Source: Gliomastix tumulicola | Lineage: Eukaryota > Ascomycota > Sordariomycetes > Hypocreales > Bionectriaceae | Length of the DNA: 64,000 nucleotides | Reading direction: 5' to 3' | Assembly: GCA_001599755.1 (NCBI GenBank) | Contig: BCHX01000002.1 | Coordinates: 5,004,330 to 5,068,329, forward strand | In this document: positions 30,814 to 40,582 of the stretch, piece after piece | Layout: every line of letters begins with the position of its first letter | Numbering within the stretch: the first letter of the stretch is position 1 | The notes under the pieces: generated by a model | Database searches by the model: none | What the model saw: only the letters and a program-made list of their open reading frames with translations | Told to the model about the DNA's origin: nothing | Made by a program: the position numbers and the translations under genes

Positions 30814-31502
30814 GCTGACGGGAGGTTGGGTCGAGGAGTGGCGCTTCTGATGGATAACCTCCCGAGCAGCTCCCCTTGAGACAGAAAAGTCAAACAGTCG
30901 GTGAGTCAGCGGGACACGGTCCCATATCTGCAGCCAACGCGAGAGTGAGTGGTGAGTGGTCAGTTATCAAATCCCAATTCCCAGCCCCAGCAATGAAAGA
31001 AGGTTTGCCAATTCTCGGTGGACCCCCCACTGCCAGCCCCCTGACCAATCACAATCCGCCATTTCATACCCTTGGGTCGCTCCTCCCCGGCGAAGCAAAG
31101 GGGACCTGAAGCGCGCTAAGCCAGAGTCAGCCTAGCGCCTCCACAGTCCTGGCCGATGAAAATTGAGGCAACCCTCATTGACGCCGCCATCGTCCTTTTC
31201 TTCCCTTCCTTGCCCGCCGAGCTATTTTCAACTCGACACACCCCAGACACGGCATCGCTCGTCGGGGTCTTTCACAGTCGTCTCGCCAACTCCCGATCTC
31301 GCTCCTGTGCCGACACGTATCTCGTTTGGCCGGGCTCCCGCCGCTCTCGACGCATTCGTCCGCGATCCGACCGACCCAGCTCGACACAACCCACACTCGA
31401 AAAAAATCTATACTAGAGGCGAGCTGTGCTCCAGCCTCTTGCTATCACCCTACGCGCATCGGTCTGTGAATCGCTGCGCGTGGTCGCCGAATCGTCGCCA
31501 AG
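30814..31502. promoter_or_regulatory. Divergent promoter region (small membrane protein / eIF4B)
   Basis: 689 nt containing C-rich and CT-rich stretches (around 31190-31210, 31240-31270) typical of fungal housekeeping promoters and leaders. No gene seen. Confidence 0.45.
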
Positions 31503-33514
31503 ATGCGTAAGGCTCTCTCGCTGCGACGTGCAAAAATCAATGGGCTCTGGTGTCGCTAACATGTGATGTGTGTTAGCTCCGAAGAAGAAGGAACAGCAGA
31601 AGATGTCCCTGGGGGACTTTCTGACTGACAACAGCAGTGGTCAGTAGACTCTCCCAGACCCCCCTCCGGCCGACAATCGTGCGCAGCAATATTTCTTGCG
31701 CTGCGAGGATCCGAAACCCGAGTGCGTTGCTGACATAAACAGGCTTTGGCGGAGGTTCCTGGGCCGATGAGGTTGAGGAGACGTATGTCACGGGCACTCA
31801 GCAGCTGCCCCCCACCGACCGCTCTCGTCCCGGCGCCAGTTCTATCTGGCAGGATCGCGGTAAGTTATTGGCAAATATTGCGACAAATCACCGCCATATC
31901 TAATGCCCTCTCAGGCTACTCCATTCGCGAGTCTACCCCCCAGCAAATCCCCGATAGGCCGCCCTACACCGCCCACCTTGGCAATCTCTCCTACGATGCG
32001 ACCGTGGAGACCGTCACCGAGTTCTTTGAGGGCTGCGATGTTGCCAGCGTCCGAATCATCGAGGACCGTGAGATGCAGCGCCCCAAGGGGTTTGGCTATG
32101 TTGAGTTTGCCACCGTGGAGGGGCTGAAGAAGGCCCTGACTCTGGACAACGAGTCTTTCCAGGGACGCATGATCAAGATCAAGGTTGCTGATCCTCGTAA
32201 GTGTTCCGCATTGACATGCCGCAGGAATTACTTCTTCTTACGCAATGTATAGCCCGCGGAGGAATGGACCGTGACCCCACCCGTGGTGATTCAATTCGCG
32301 AGATGGGCGACTGGACGCGCAAGGGTCCTCTGGATGGCCCCCCTGCCCGCATGGGACGCCAACCCTCGGATTTCGGTGAGCGTCGAGCTCCCAGGGACCG
32401 GGATCTCACGGCGGAGCCCAAGCCGACGCGCGACTTCAACTGGGAGCGCAAGGGTCCTCTGTCTCCTCTGCCGCAGCAGGAGGCCCCGCGAGGACCCCCT
32501 GAGGGTCTCGGTGAGCGCAGCGAGTCTCACCGGGGCAACCGCCGCCAGTCCCCCGCGACGTGGGGAGAGGGACGGCCCGAGGGATCGCGACCTCCTCGCC
32601 GGGAGCCCACTGACCGCCCGGAGCGTCCCGAGCGCCCCGAGCGCCCCGATCGTGCTCCTACCGCCGCCGAGAAGGACATGCAGTGGCGGGATCGCATGCG
32701 CCCCGACGCCCCCGTCAAGTCGCCTGAGCCCGCGCAGGACGTCAGCACTCCTGCGTCTCCAGTACCTTCTGCCGCCGGCCTCGCTACTGGGGGGCGGCCG
32801 AAGCTGAACCTCGCCAAGAGGACCGTCTCTGAGGCCCCTGAAGTCGCCTCGCCGTCTGCTGCCTCGGACTCCAAGGCTAGTCCCTTCGGCGCTGCGCGTC
32901 CTATCAATACGGCAGCCCGCGAGAAGGAGATCGAGGAGAAGCGTCTCCAAGCTATTCAGGAGAAGAAGGAAGCCGACGAGAAGGCCAAGGAGGAGCGCCG
33001 CCTCGCAAAGGAGGCCGCTGCGGCTGAAGCAGCTGCTGCGAAGGAGGCCGCGCAGACTGAGGAGGCTACCAAGGAAGCCCCTAAGGAGGCTCCCAAGGAG
33101 GAGGAGCCTGCCGAGCCCACCGAGCCTGCCACAGAGGCCCCGACCGAAGGCGAGGCTCCCAAGGAGGACGCCGAGCAGCAGAACGGCACCGCTGAGGCGA
33201 AGGTGCCGATCCGGAACAAAGAACCCAAGGAGAACCCGAACCCGAAGCCGAGAGCCTTTGACACTGGGAACTGGCGCTCCGCCTCCAACGACCAGCGCGG
33301 ACCCCGTGGCCCGCCTCGCGGTGGACGAGGTGGCGGTCGCGGCGGCCACGACCGTGGCGACGAGCGACGCAACTCTCGTCAGGAGGGCTGCGGACCTCGT
33401 GCCAACGGCCCGCCTCGACAGCAGCAGGATAACGAAGATGGTACGACCCAGGACGAGGACGGCTGGACTACCGTCCCTAAGAAGGGTCGCCAGGGAAAAC
33501 CCCTTGTGTCCTAG
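31503..33514 (+). CDS. Translation initiation factor eIF4B (Sce3/Tif3-type)
   Basis: Five exons (31503-31506, 31577-31639, 31743-31859, 31915-32196, 32253-33514), 575 aa. The ATG plus one base form the first coding exon. The N-terminus reads MPPKKKEQQKMSLGDFL and then SWADEVE, the conserved eIF4B/eIF4H opening. One RRM (about 78-152) carries RNP2 AHLGNL and RNP1 KGFGYVEF. Next are RGG/DRD-rich repeats of the type DxxRKGPL (two copies, around 180 and 230), a long Lys/Glu/Ala helix (about 380-440), an RGGRGGGRGG box near 530 and the C-terminal DGWTTV motif found in fungal Sce3. It stimulates eIF4A helicase and mRNA recruitment to the 40S subunit in the cytoplasm. Composition is low-complexity and highly charged, as usual for the family. 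Confidence 0.93.
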
Positions 33515-34512
33515 GGAAGACACAATTTCTAAAGCGATCTTTACTGGACGACACTACGTCACGGCACATTTCCTTTTCCAAAAAACCTTTCCTTTCTTCA
33601 CTCCCGGTCACCCTTTTGGTTCTCATGACTTAGATACGCCGTCGCAAGATGACGACTGTGTGGACATTGACGGACATGAAACCATGAATCACGAGAACAA
33701 AACCCACAGAAACAAAAGCAAAGGCTCTTCTCTCTCACGGAAGGGGGGCGCAGAAGAAGAAATTTACTGACTTTGCGATGAAAGAGAAACGGCTCTGGAT
33801 GTCTTTTTTCCTATCTGAACTTTGATCTGTTGTGTTTTCGTTCCTTTTCTTCGCCTTTCGTTTATTTGCTTTTATTTTTTATCAGTAGAGCAAGGAGATG
33901 GAATATTTCTTTTCAACATCTCTTTCCCCTGTCTTGTCTGCTTCATTTCTCCCTTTCTTTATCTTCCCCTCACGACTCCTCCGCTCCTTTACGGTTCACT
34001 TTCTTGCTGGAATGACATGAGACCCTGCTCGGCGTTTCGATAATGAACGGAAAAATTTGGGAGGAAGGGAGGGATGACGCGGGAGAAGAGAGATCTGATG
34101 TTTCATGTTCCTGTAGAGAGGAACATGAAATGAGGGGGAACAGGGGATGGATAAGAGAGGAGTCAGTCTCTGGGGAGGAAGGGAAACACCCCTGAAATAT
34201 GTCATTTACATGAGAAGATTCAGACAGCTGGCGGGAGGGATCTGGAATACAGTAAATCTTTATAAAAAGCTGGCAAAGTTCTGTGAATGTAGAGCGTACT
34301 AGTTGGTATACAAGATTTGAGTCTGGATGTAAAAAAGTCTTTTGCATTTAGTATTCGAGACGAAACCACCGTCTTCGACTATTCATTCATAGACAGATCA
34401 AGCCAGAATAAGACAGAAAGCAAACTCCAAGCCCCCTCGCCCGCCAACGCCGCCGATCCAGAAAGAGCAAGTTAGTTCGTTTATGAAGAAAAAAAAAACA
34501 TATCGATCGCTA
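33515..34512. other. Intergenic between convergent genes
   Basis: About 1 kb. A T-rich stretch (33800-33990) is probable eIF4B 3' UTR. AGATCTGATGTTTC / GGAGGAAGGGAG-type purine runs lie at 34050-34190. No gene seen. Confidence 0.5.
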
Positions 34513-36213
34513 TCACGACCTCTTGGCCCCCATCTCCTCCATCCCGTAGTCGTCGCCATAGAACTCCCCATCCAAGCCCCCAGCCACGCTCCTCCCGACC
34601 CATACACCAACCCCCGTCACGGCCCCTCCCACAAGGAACCAACCCTCAAACCAGCCGTCCGCAAACGCAGGGCTCATGAGCGGCGCCCCGCGCGCCAGGG
34701 CCCCTCCCACGGCAGAAGACACCTGACCGGGGAGATGACTCCTGAGCAGCAGCGCCGACGAGATGACGTACGTCGCCGCGACCTGCCCCGCGGCGAGGGC
34801 GAGGCTCGACCGCGCGTGCCGGTGCAGGACGCGCGGGCACCAGCGCGAGAACAGGTGGGCCGTCTGCACGACGCTGTTGGCGGACAGCAGCAGCATGACG
34901 CCGCTGAGGGCGAAGGAGATGACGCGCGCCCAGGCGATCTGGTCGAGCTCCGGGTTCCAGTGGCGGACGAGCAGGCCGAGGAGCCGGTTGATGGGGTCGC
35001 TGCTGGAGAAGCTGCTGGCCGAGGGGGAGAGGGTGCGGCGGAGGGTGGTGATGGCCGTGGCGAGGATGCGGTAGATGCAGTAGCAGCTGAAGGCGTAGGA
35101 CGGGATGAGCAGCATCTGGCCCGTGGCTGTGGACGCGCGCACGGCCGCGTCGCGTCGGTCTTTTACAAGAGACAGGGTGGATGATAGATTCGCCTCCATG
35201 GTCTCGAGGCCGGCGATCTCCATGCGCAGCGCCTTCATCTCGGCCTCGTCGCCGGACGCGCCGCGGATCGACCCCATCATCTTGCCCATGATGCCGCTCT
35301 TTGATGAGCCGCTCGTGGTTGACGGGCCCGACGCCTTGCGCTCGAGCATCTGTAGCCGGTGCCGCTTGGTGAGCAGCATCTCGTTGGTCGCCTCCAGCCC
35401 GGCCTGCTTCCGGTTCACATCCGCCTCCGTCACGGGCCGTCTCCTGCGCGCCGTCGATTCGCTAAAGGTATGCCACGGCGACGACACGGACGCGAACCCG
35501 GCCAGCAGCGCCATGAGACAGATGCCCACGACGCCGACCCTCTCCAGACACGCCCGCGTAAGCACCTCGACGACCCCATCCTCCTGCTTCTGGCTCGCTG
35601 CCGGTGCCCTCGGCTTGCTGCTGCCCGTCCTCGCGACCGTCGCCGGCACCGCGCCGCCCACCGCCCAGAACACAAACAGCCACATCCCAAACAGCACGGC
35701 CTGCGCAGCCCACGACGCCCCCGGGATCCCGCCCTTGGCGCTCCGCTGAAACGTCCACCCGGCCGCGCTCACCAGCGACCGGCACTCCAGCCAGGGCACC
35801 ACGACCACCAGCAGCGCCAGCAGCGAAGGCACCGTGACCCCCAGCGCCAGCGCCCTCGCCCCGCCGTTCCCGACCTCGAGGATCTCCGCCAGGATCAGCG
35901 TCCCCAGCGTCGCCGCCAGGCCGACCGTCGCGCCAAACGTCCACGCCTCCAGCCGCCGCTGCAGGCTCTTGGCCCCGTGCTCCGCGTGCACCTGTCTCAG
36001 CGCGGCGGGCGCATGCGCAGGCAGCACGTGTTCCTCGCCGTCCTGGCCCTCGGTGCCCGCCGACAGACGCGGGTATATCTTCCGCACGGCTACCGCGTGC
36101 GACACGGCGAAGACGCCGACAAACGGCAGCAGCGAGAGCACAGTGTATGTCGAGATGGCATTCGGATCCGTCGCCGCGCACGCATCCTCAGCACACCCCG
36201 AAAAGGGCCACAT
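34513..36213 (-). CDS. Golgi pH regulator / GTG family multi-pass membrane protein
   Basis: Intronless, 566 aa from the ATG at 36213 (MWPFSG). The upstream in-frame TTG is preceded by a TAA and is not used. About nine hydrophobic segments: four to five in the first half, a cytosolic loop with a coiled-coil region containing NEMLLTKRHRLQMLERK and EMKALRMEIAGLE (about 290-375), then three to four helices including SYAFSCYCIYRI and the ABA-GPCR-domain region DPINRLLGLLVRHWNPELD. This split arrangement (DUF3735 half, coiled coil, ABA_GPCR half) is that of GPHR/GTG proteins, proposed to be Golgi counter-ion channels. Coding GC is very high, so long shadow frames occur on the plus strand. Confidence 0.9.
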   Translation of the reverse strand: MWPFSGCAEDACAATDPNAISTYTVLSLLPFVGVFAVSHAVAVRKIYPRLSAGTEGQDGEEHVLPAHAPAALRQVHAEHGAKSLQRRLEAWTFGATVGLAATLGTLILAEILEVGNGGARALALGVTVPSLLALLVVVVPWLECRSLVSAAGWTFQRSAKGGIPGASWAAQAVLFGMWLFVFWAVGGAVPATVARTGSSKPRAPAASQKQEDGVVEVLTRACLERVGVVGICLMALLAGFASVSSPWHTFSESTARRRRPVTEADVNRKQAGLEATNEMLLTKRHRLQMLERKASGPSTTSGSSKSGIMGKMMGSIRGASGDEAEMKALRMEIAGLETMEANLSSTLSLVKDRRDAAVRASTATGQMLLIPSYAFSCYCIYRILATAITTLRRTLSPSASSFSSSDPINRLLGLLVRHWNPELDQIAWARVISFALSGVMLLLSANSVVQTAHLFSRWCPRVLHRHARSSLALAAGQVAATYVISSALLLRSHLPGQVSSAVGGALARGAPLMSPAFADGWFEGWFLVGGAVTGVGVWVGRSVAGGLDGEFYGDDYGMEEMGAKRS

Positions 36214-36995
36214 ATCTCGAGTCCGCTCCAACCTTTAGGAATGTGGTTCTTTTTCTCTCGTGTATTCTATATCGCTTCGATGGTCTATCGCTCGTCCGCA
36301 CCGGCAGGTATCGCTCGCAGCTATGAGGAATTCGCAGTCGTCGACATGGACACGGTCGTCATCGGGAGCATGGCAGTGCAGGTTTGGGAGTGAACGAGAG
36401 TGGGCCCGCCTCGGCTTCAGGTGCTTCTTCCGTCCGTGTTCTCGTGATGACGATGAGGATGACGGGGAAGCTTCACGGCGGTGGGTTCGGATACGAGGCG
36501 AGAGTTCTTTGTCGACAGCGGGCGGTGCAGATTCCTGATGAGGGATGGGGGAGGGACTCTCTCGTGTTGCAGACACGGGAAGATCGTAATTACAGGCCGT
36601 GGCGTGCTCTGTATCTCAGATGCCCCACCAGCAATTAGAGCTGCACAGGGTGACAGAATGCGGAATACAGAACATCGCTAACTTAATCCCACACTGTGAA
36701 GCACTACTTTTAGCTACCGCCATGCGGCTAACCGCTAGCTGGACCAGTCTTCAGCAACTCGAAACAGACAATCTCGGGGTTAACGTGCTGATTGCAAGCA
36801 TTACGACGACGCCATCTCGGGTGAAACAAAACTCGTCATGATTAAATAGACGCGCATGCAATAGATGTTCTCTATGCCGCTTAAGACAACGCTTTCCTAC
36901 AAAAGTGGGTATCGTATCAAATAGCCTCCCATCGCCTGTCCTTTCTCCGCTGTCTGAAACAAGATCAATGGCTGTGTTCCCTCCGCCCTTCGTCA
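36214..36995. other. Intergenic region upstream of GPHR
   Basis: 782 nt. An open frame at 36235-36576 (minus) begins with GTG and ends with TAA just before the GPHR start; I treat it as leader. A CTAGC/GCTAG-containing AT-richer patch lies at 36680-36770. No gene called. Confidence 0.45.
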
Positions 36996-38120
36996 TCATC
37001 CTCTAAGCCGCAACTCTTTCCAGTCCCAAACGCTCTGAAACTGGCTTGCAAGTGAAACCTGGTGTGAGAGACCTCGAAGAGCAAGACCGCAGGCCTGGTC
37101 GCTTAACCTCGTTGATGGGGATTCCGTGGCCGTAGTGTGGGATCGTCTAGGACCTTGCCACGCTTCGTTGAAGGCGTGCTCCAAGTCATTGTTACCGACG
37201 CTATTGACTCCACGGCCCAATTGGATAGGTTGCGCATCGATTGCGTAATCCCTGACTTCGATGTCAGGAGGCAAAGGATTAGGGGTCGATGCGCTTGCTA
37301 GTCGGTGAAACTCACGTCTTTTGTGCCGCACAATCCTTGCATGCATGTCCTCGTTGGAGTTCCTTCCCTGGGCCGAAGAAGAGCTTGGGTCAGTGAGGGC
37401 TCCGCCCCCCTCTTCTTCGTCAAGCGGCCAGTATCCTTCCTGCACTGTGTCGTTTCCCGTCACCACTGGACCATGCTAGGGTACATTCTGAGAGCCTTGA
37501 GAGCCAGAACTCGAGGGCCTGCGAGGACGACCACGAGAGCTTGAGCTAGAAGCCTCATCCCCACCCTCAGAGCCCGGAAGTTTGGCCCGGGACCCAGACA
37601 CGGACGACTCGCCATTTGCTGGATCCCGAGGCGGACCTGGTTGTCGACGTCGTCGACGGTGAGCCCAGACCTCAAGTGGCGGGTACTCTCTCGTCATCTC
37701 TCTCTCCTCCTCTAGAGCGCCAGCCTATGGAGAGCTTGGCTCGGAGAAAAGTTGTCCTGGATCCATTCGGTTCCGTTCTATGTTGGGTAGCCGAGTCGGT
37801 GTAAGAGTGGAAAGCGGCGGCTCGCAAATCATCCTTCTGTTGTGTCTGGCCCATTTTTCCTGGTCCGTTTCACTCTCCGTCCCCGAGGCCGTACCCTCGT
37901 TAGCGTCCGGCTCATCAGACGAAGAGGAGCAAGTTGAGCCTTCGGACGGATCATCACCAGGTGGGTCAGAAGTATCATTTCCTGTGTCCTGAGGGGAAGA
38001 GTTCGAGGCTCCTGACCCGGCACTCCCAGACGACTGAGATGCGTCGCGTCTCTCAGCATCGTTTCCCCCAGCAGCGTCCCCCGTAACTCTGTATCCGGAC
38101 CCTTCGCCAACAGACACACT
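36996..38120 (-). pseudogene. In-frame continuation of the USP reading frame past its stop, broken by two TAG codons
   Basis: Directly after the TAG of the USP gene (38121-38123) the same frame stays open for 374 codons. It is interrupted only by TAG at 37725-37727 and 37476-37478, and ends with TGA at 36996. The encoded sequence is Ser/Asp/Glu/Gly-rich, then has basic motifs (KWARHNRRM, HRRRRRQ, RHKRREFHR), like a disordered regulatory tail. No ATG starts the first or third segment. It may be a decayed C-terminal extension, a separate broken gene, or an extension reached by read-through or splicing not evident here. At this base composition one would expect roughly a dozen stops in 374 random codons. 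Confidence 0.4.
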
Positions 38121-40582
38121 CTATGATGTAGACTTCTCCTTCGGACTGTCGTCATCCGAATCATCGTCCTCCTCAACGGGCATTCTAAGAGCAGCAGCCT
38201 CTCCAACCTCCATCTCGTGGATCTTCTCCATCTTGTGCTGGTTCAGCAGCTTCTCCCCCGGCACAACGTCAAACTCGCCCTCCCCTTCCTCGTCTTCAGT
38301 ATCGCTGCTCTCGCTCCCCGCGCTCGGTCGGCGTGCGGTAGACGGCTGCTCCTCTTCGGGGACTTCCGTAACCTGTAGCGGCGAGGCAGCGGTTCGCGTG
38401 CGCGCGGTATATTGGAGGGGCTTGATGGTCGGGTCAAAAGAGGCAGGAAGCCCCAGAACCTTGGCTACCTGGTGAGCCTCCTCATCCGCCGAGAATTGGG
38501 TCTCGAGTTCGTAGGTGCTGCTCGCTTCGCTGTCGGCCTCGTGCTTCCCGTTTGTCGCGGCGAGCATGGAGATGTATGTTTGACGGCCCGCATCATTAGC
38601 ACGCTTCTCCTTCTTCTTGATCCGCTTCTCCGTCGGCCTGACGACAACGACAGGTACTGGGGAATATTGTAGGCAGTATTTCGAGAACGAGTTGCGCGTA
38701 TTCACCAGCCCTTGTATGCCGCCGAGAGATCTACCCCTAGTGCCAACGATCAGCATAGCAGGTTGGTGCATTTGAATCTGCCACGGAATTAGTCGACTGT
38801 TTCATCGCGCCAGAGGAGAGATACGCACGAGTTTTTGGAACGTTCCGTGTAACTTGCCCGAGGCAAACTCGAGAACGAAGCTCAGGGCCTTGCTGTTCGT
38901 GTTCTTCTCCATGATAGCCTCCAACATGTTCCTCCCCTCTTCCTCGTACGAGTCGCTTGAGCGGAACTCCTTCTCGACAACACGCACGCAGACGATCTCG
39001 TCGCCATCGTCCACGAGCTCGTCGAGCAGCCACTGAAGAGCATAGTCGGAATATGAATGCTCGTCAACGCCGACCATGAACGTCCGGGACCGTCTGCCGG
39101 CGCGATAGCCCTTGTGCTTCTTGTTGAGAGTCAGCGACGGAATGTTGTTCTTCGTAGCCTCCCCATTGGGGAGATTGTCGAAGCCGACATGGCTCCTGAA
39201 CCTGTCGTGTGGTGTTGCGGTCAGCATTGCCTGTCGTGTGATCAAGAATTGCGATGGGATGTATTGGTTTGGGGGCGAGATAGATAGCCGGGGAGGGGGA
39301 AGATGACCAAAACAGACCAACTCCGGAAGCGGATTTTTATCAGAAAACAGGGCTCGACAGCGTGCGCGAATTCTAGAACATCCACCCTGTGGCTGTGACG
39401 ATGGCTTCGGGCCGGTGTCGAGAGCCCGACTAAGGCGCAAACCCAGGGCCCCTCAGTCCTGCTGATTCCAGTGGATAATGCTTCTCCACTAATGATGCCA
39501 CTGATAGCCGGGACTTTGCTCCCCGCGGCGGGCCTGGTCTGATTATCCAATGCTTGGGGAAGCCATGAATGGCGGGGAAACAGACGAGTGATGCTGGCGC
39601 GCGACAACAGTTGGGGAAAAGGCACGATGTGGCATCACGGCGTTGGCTGGCTGGCGTGCGTGGTGGGTGAAAGTCGCGTGAGACATGCTCCTTCTGGGAA
39701 CTTCCGCTTCTGACAGCGGAATCGACATTGAATCCCACACCACCTCGTCATCGCTTGCATGTGATGTCCGCGGCCGGATGGGTCTGTTAAAGCCACACTA
39801 GCGCGACATGTAAGGGCAAGACACGATGATGACAATGGCCATCACGTGTGCAACATCTCGGATGTCGCAGGCCGGGGATTTTCTCAGGGTCTGGAGTTGG
39901 GGAGGGGAGGATGGGGGCGTGGGATGTGTGTGTGTGCACAGGGGAGACTTTTCGTGCGGGCAGCCTTCGCGATTGGCCACTGGTATGCACCTGTCAGGCA
40001 TGATGTGCGGCAGTTGGTGCACTTGCACGGCCAGTATCCCTCTTTGGAATACACTGCAGATTTGCCTTGCATGACGCCAGCGCCCCAGATGCATGTCATC
40101 CCTGAAGGTGCATTCCAGAACGCATGGGGGTGCCGAGGATCGCAACGTGAGGATATCGAAATGGTGGCGATTGCCTTGACTTACCTTTGTGGTTTCGGCG
40201 ACGCGGCTCGAATGCGCGGCTTGTCAATCGTCTTGTTGTTGCCTTGAGGCAGCCACTTCTTAGGCAGCTGAATCGTGACAGATGAGGTAGACGACTGCCG
40301 TCTGAGACCATCGCGAGGGTGCCAGGTTTCGTCGCAGGTGTTTCCAGCCGGCTTGGAGGGCTCGTCGATCGCAAAGGTGACCTTTGACGGTTTGCGCTCG
40401 GGCAGATCGATGCTATCGGCTGTGATGGCGCTGGCATTTGAGCCTTCAACCGTGTTGGAGTCATCCGTAAAGAATCCGTTTTTCGTCGTGGTGGTTGACG
40501 GTGCCGTTAGCGGCGAAACATCCGATCCAGGGCTCTGGGCGTTCTGCCCGGTCATGGGCGACGATTCCATGATTGATTCCAT
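38121..40582 (-). CDS. Universal stress protein (UspA) domain protein
   Basis: Three exons (40582-40185, 39201-38829, 38777-38121), 475 aa. The N-terminal 130 residues are Ser/Thr-rich and disordered, with a phospho-site-like RRQSSTSS. The Usp fold spans about 160-300: RTFMVGVDEHSYSDYALQWLL opens the domain, a helix with EFRSSDSYEEEGRNML follows, and the core ends with MLIVGTRGRSLGG and NTRNSFSKYCLQYSPVPVVVV. The nucleotide-binding GxxGx9G(S/T) motif is only partly kept: GTRG is present, the later Gly is Val. An acidic tail (EDDDSDDDS) precedes the TAG. Function is a cytosolic or nuclear stress/ATP-sensing protein by family; partner unknown. The first intron of 983 nt is far longer than any other in the window. 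Confidence 0.85.

Noticed and set aside
36214..36231. TTG at 36231 as the GPHR start
   Set aside because: Not an ATG; preceded immediately by an in-frame TAA. The ATG at 36213 gives the expected N-terminus.
35359..36393. 344-codon open frame on the plus strand opposite GPHR (and 34483-35184)
   Set aside because: Shadow of the GC-rich GPHR gene: Arg/Pro/His-rich composition, no motifs, and the minus frame has clear family features.
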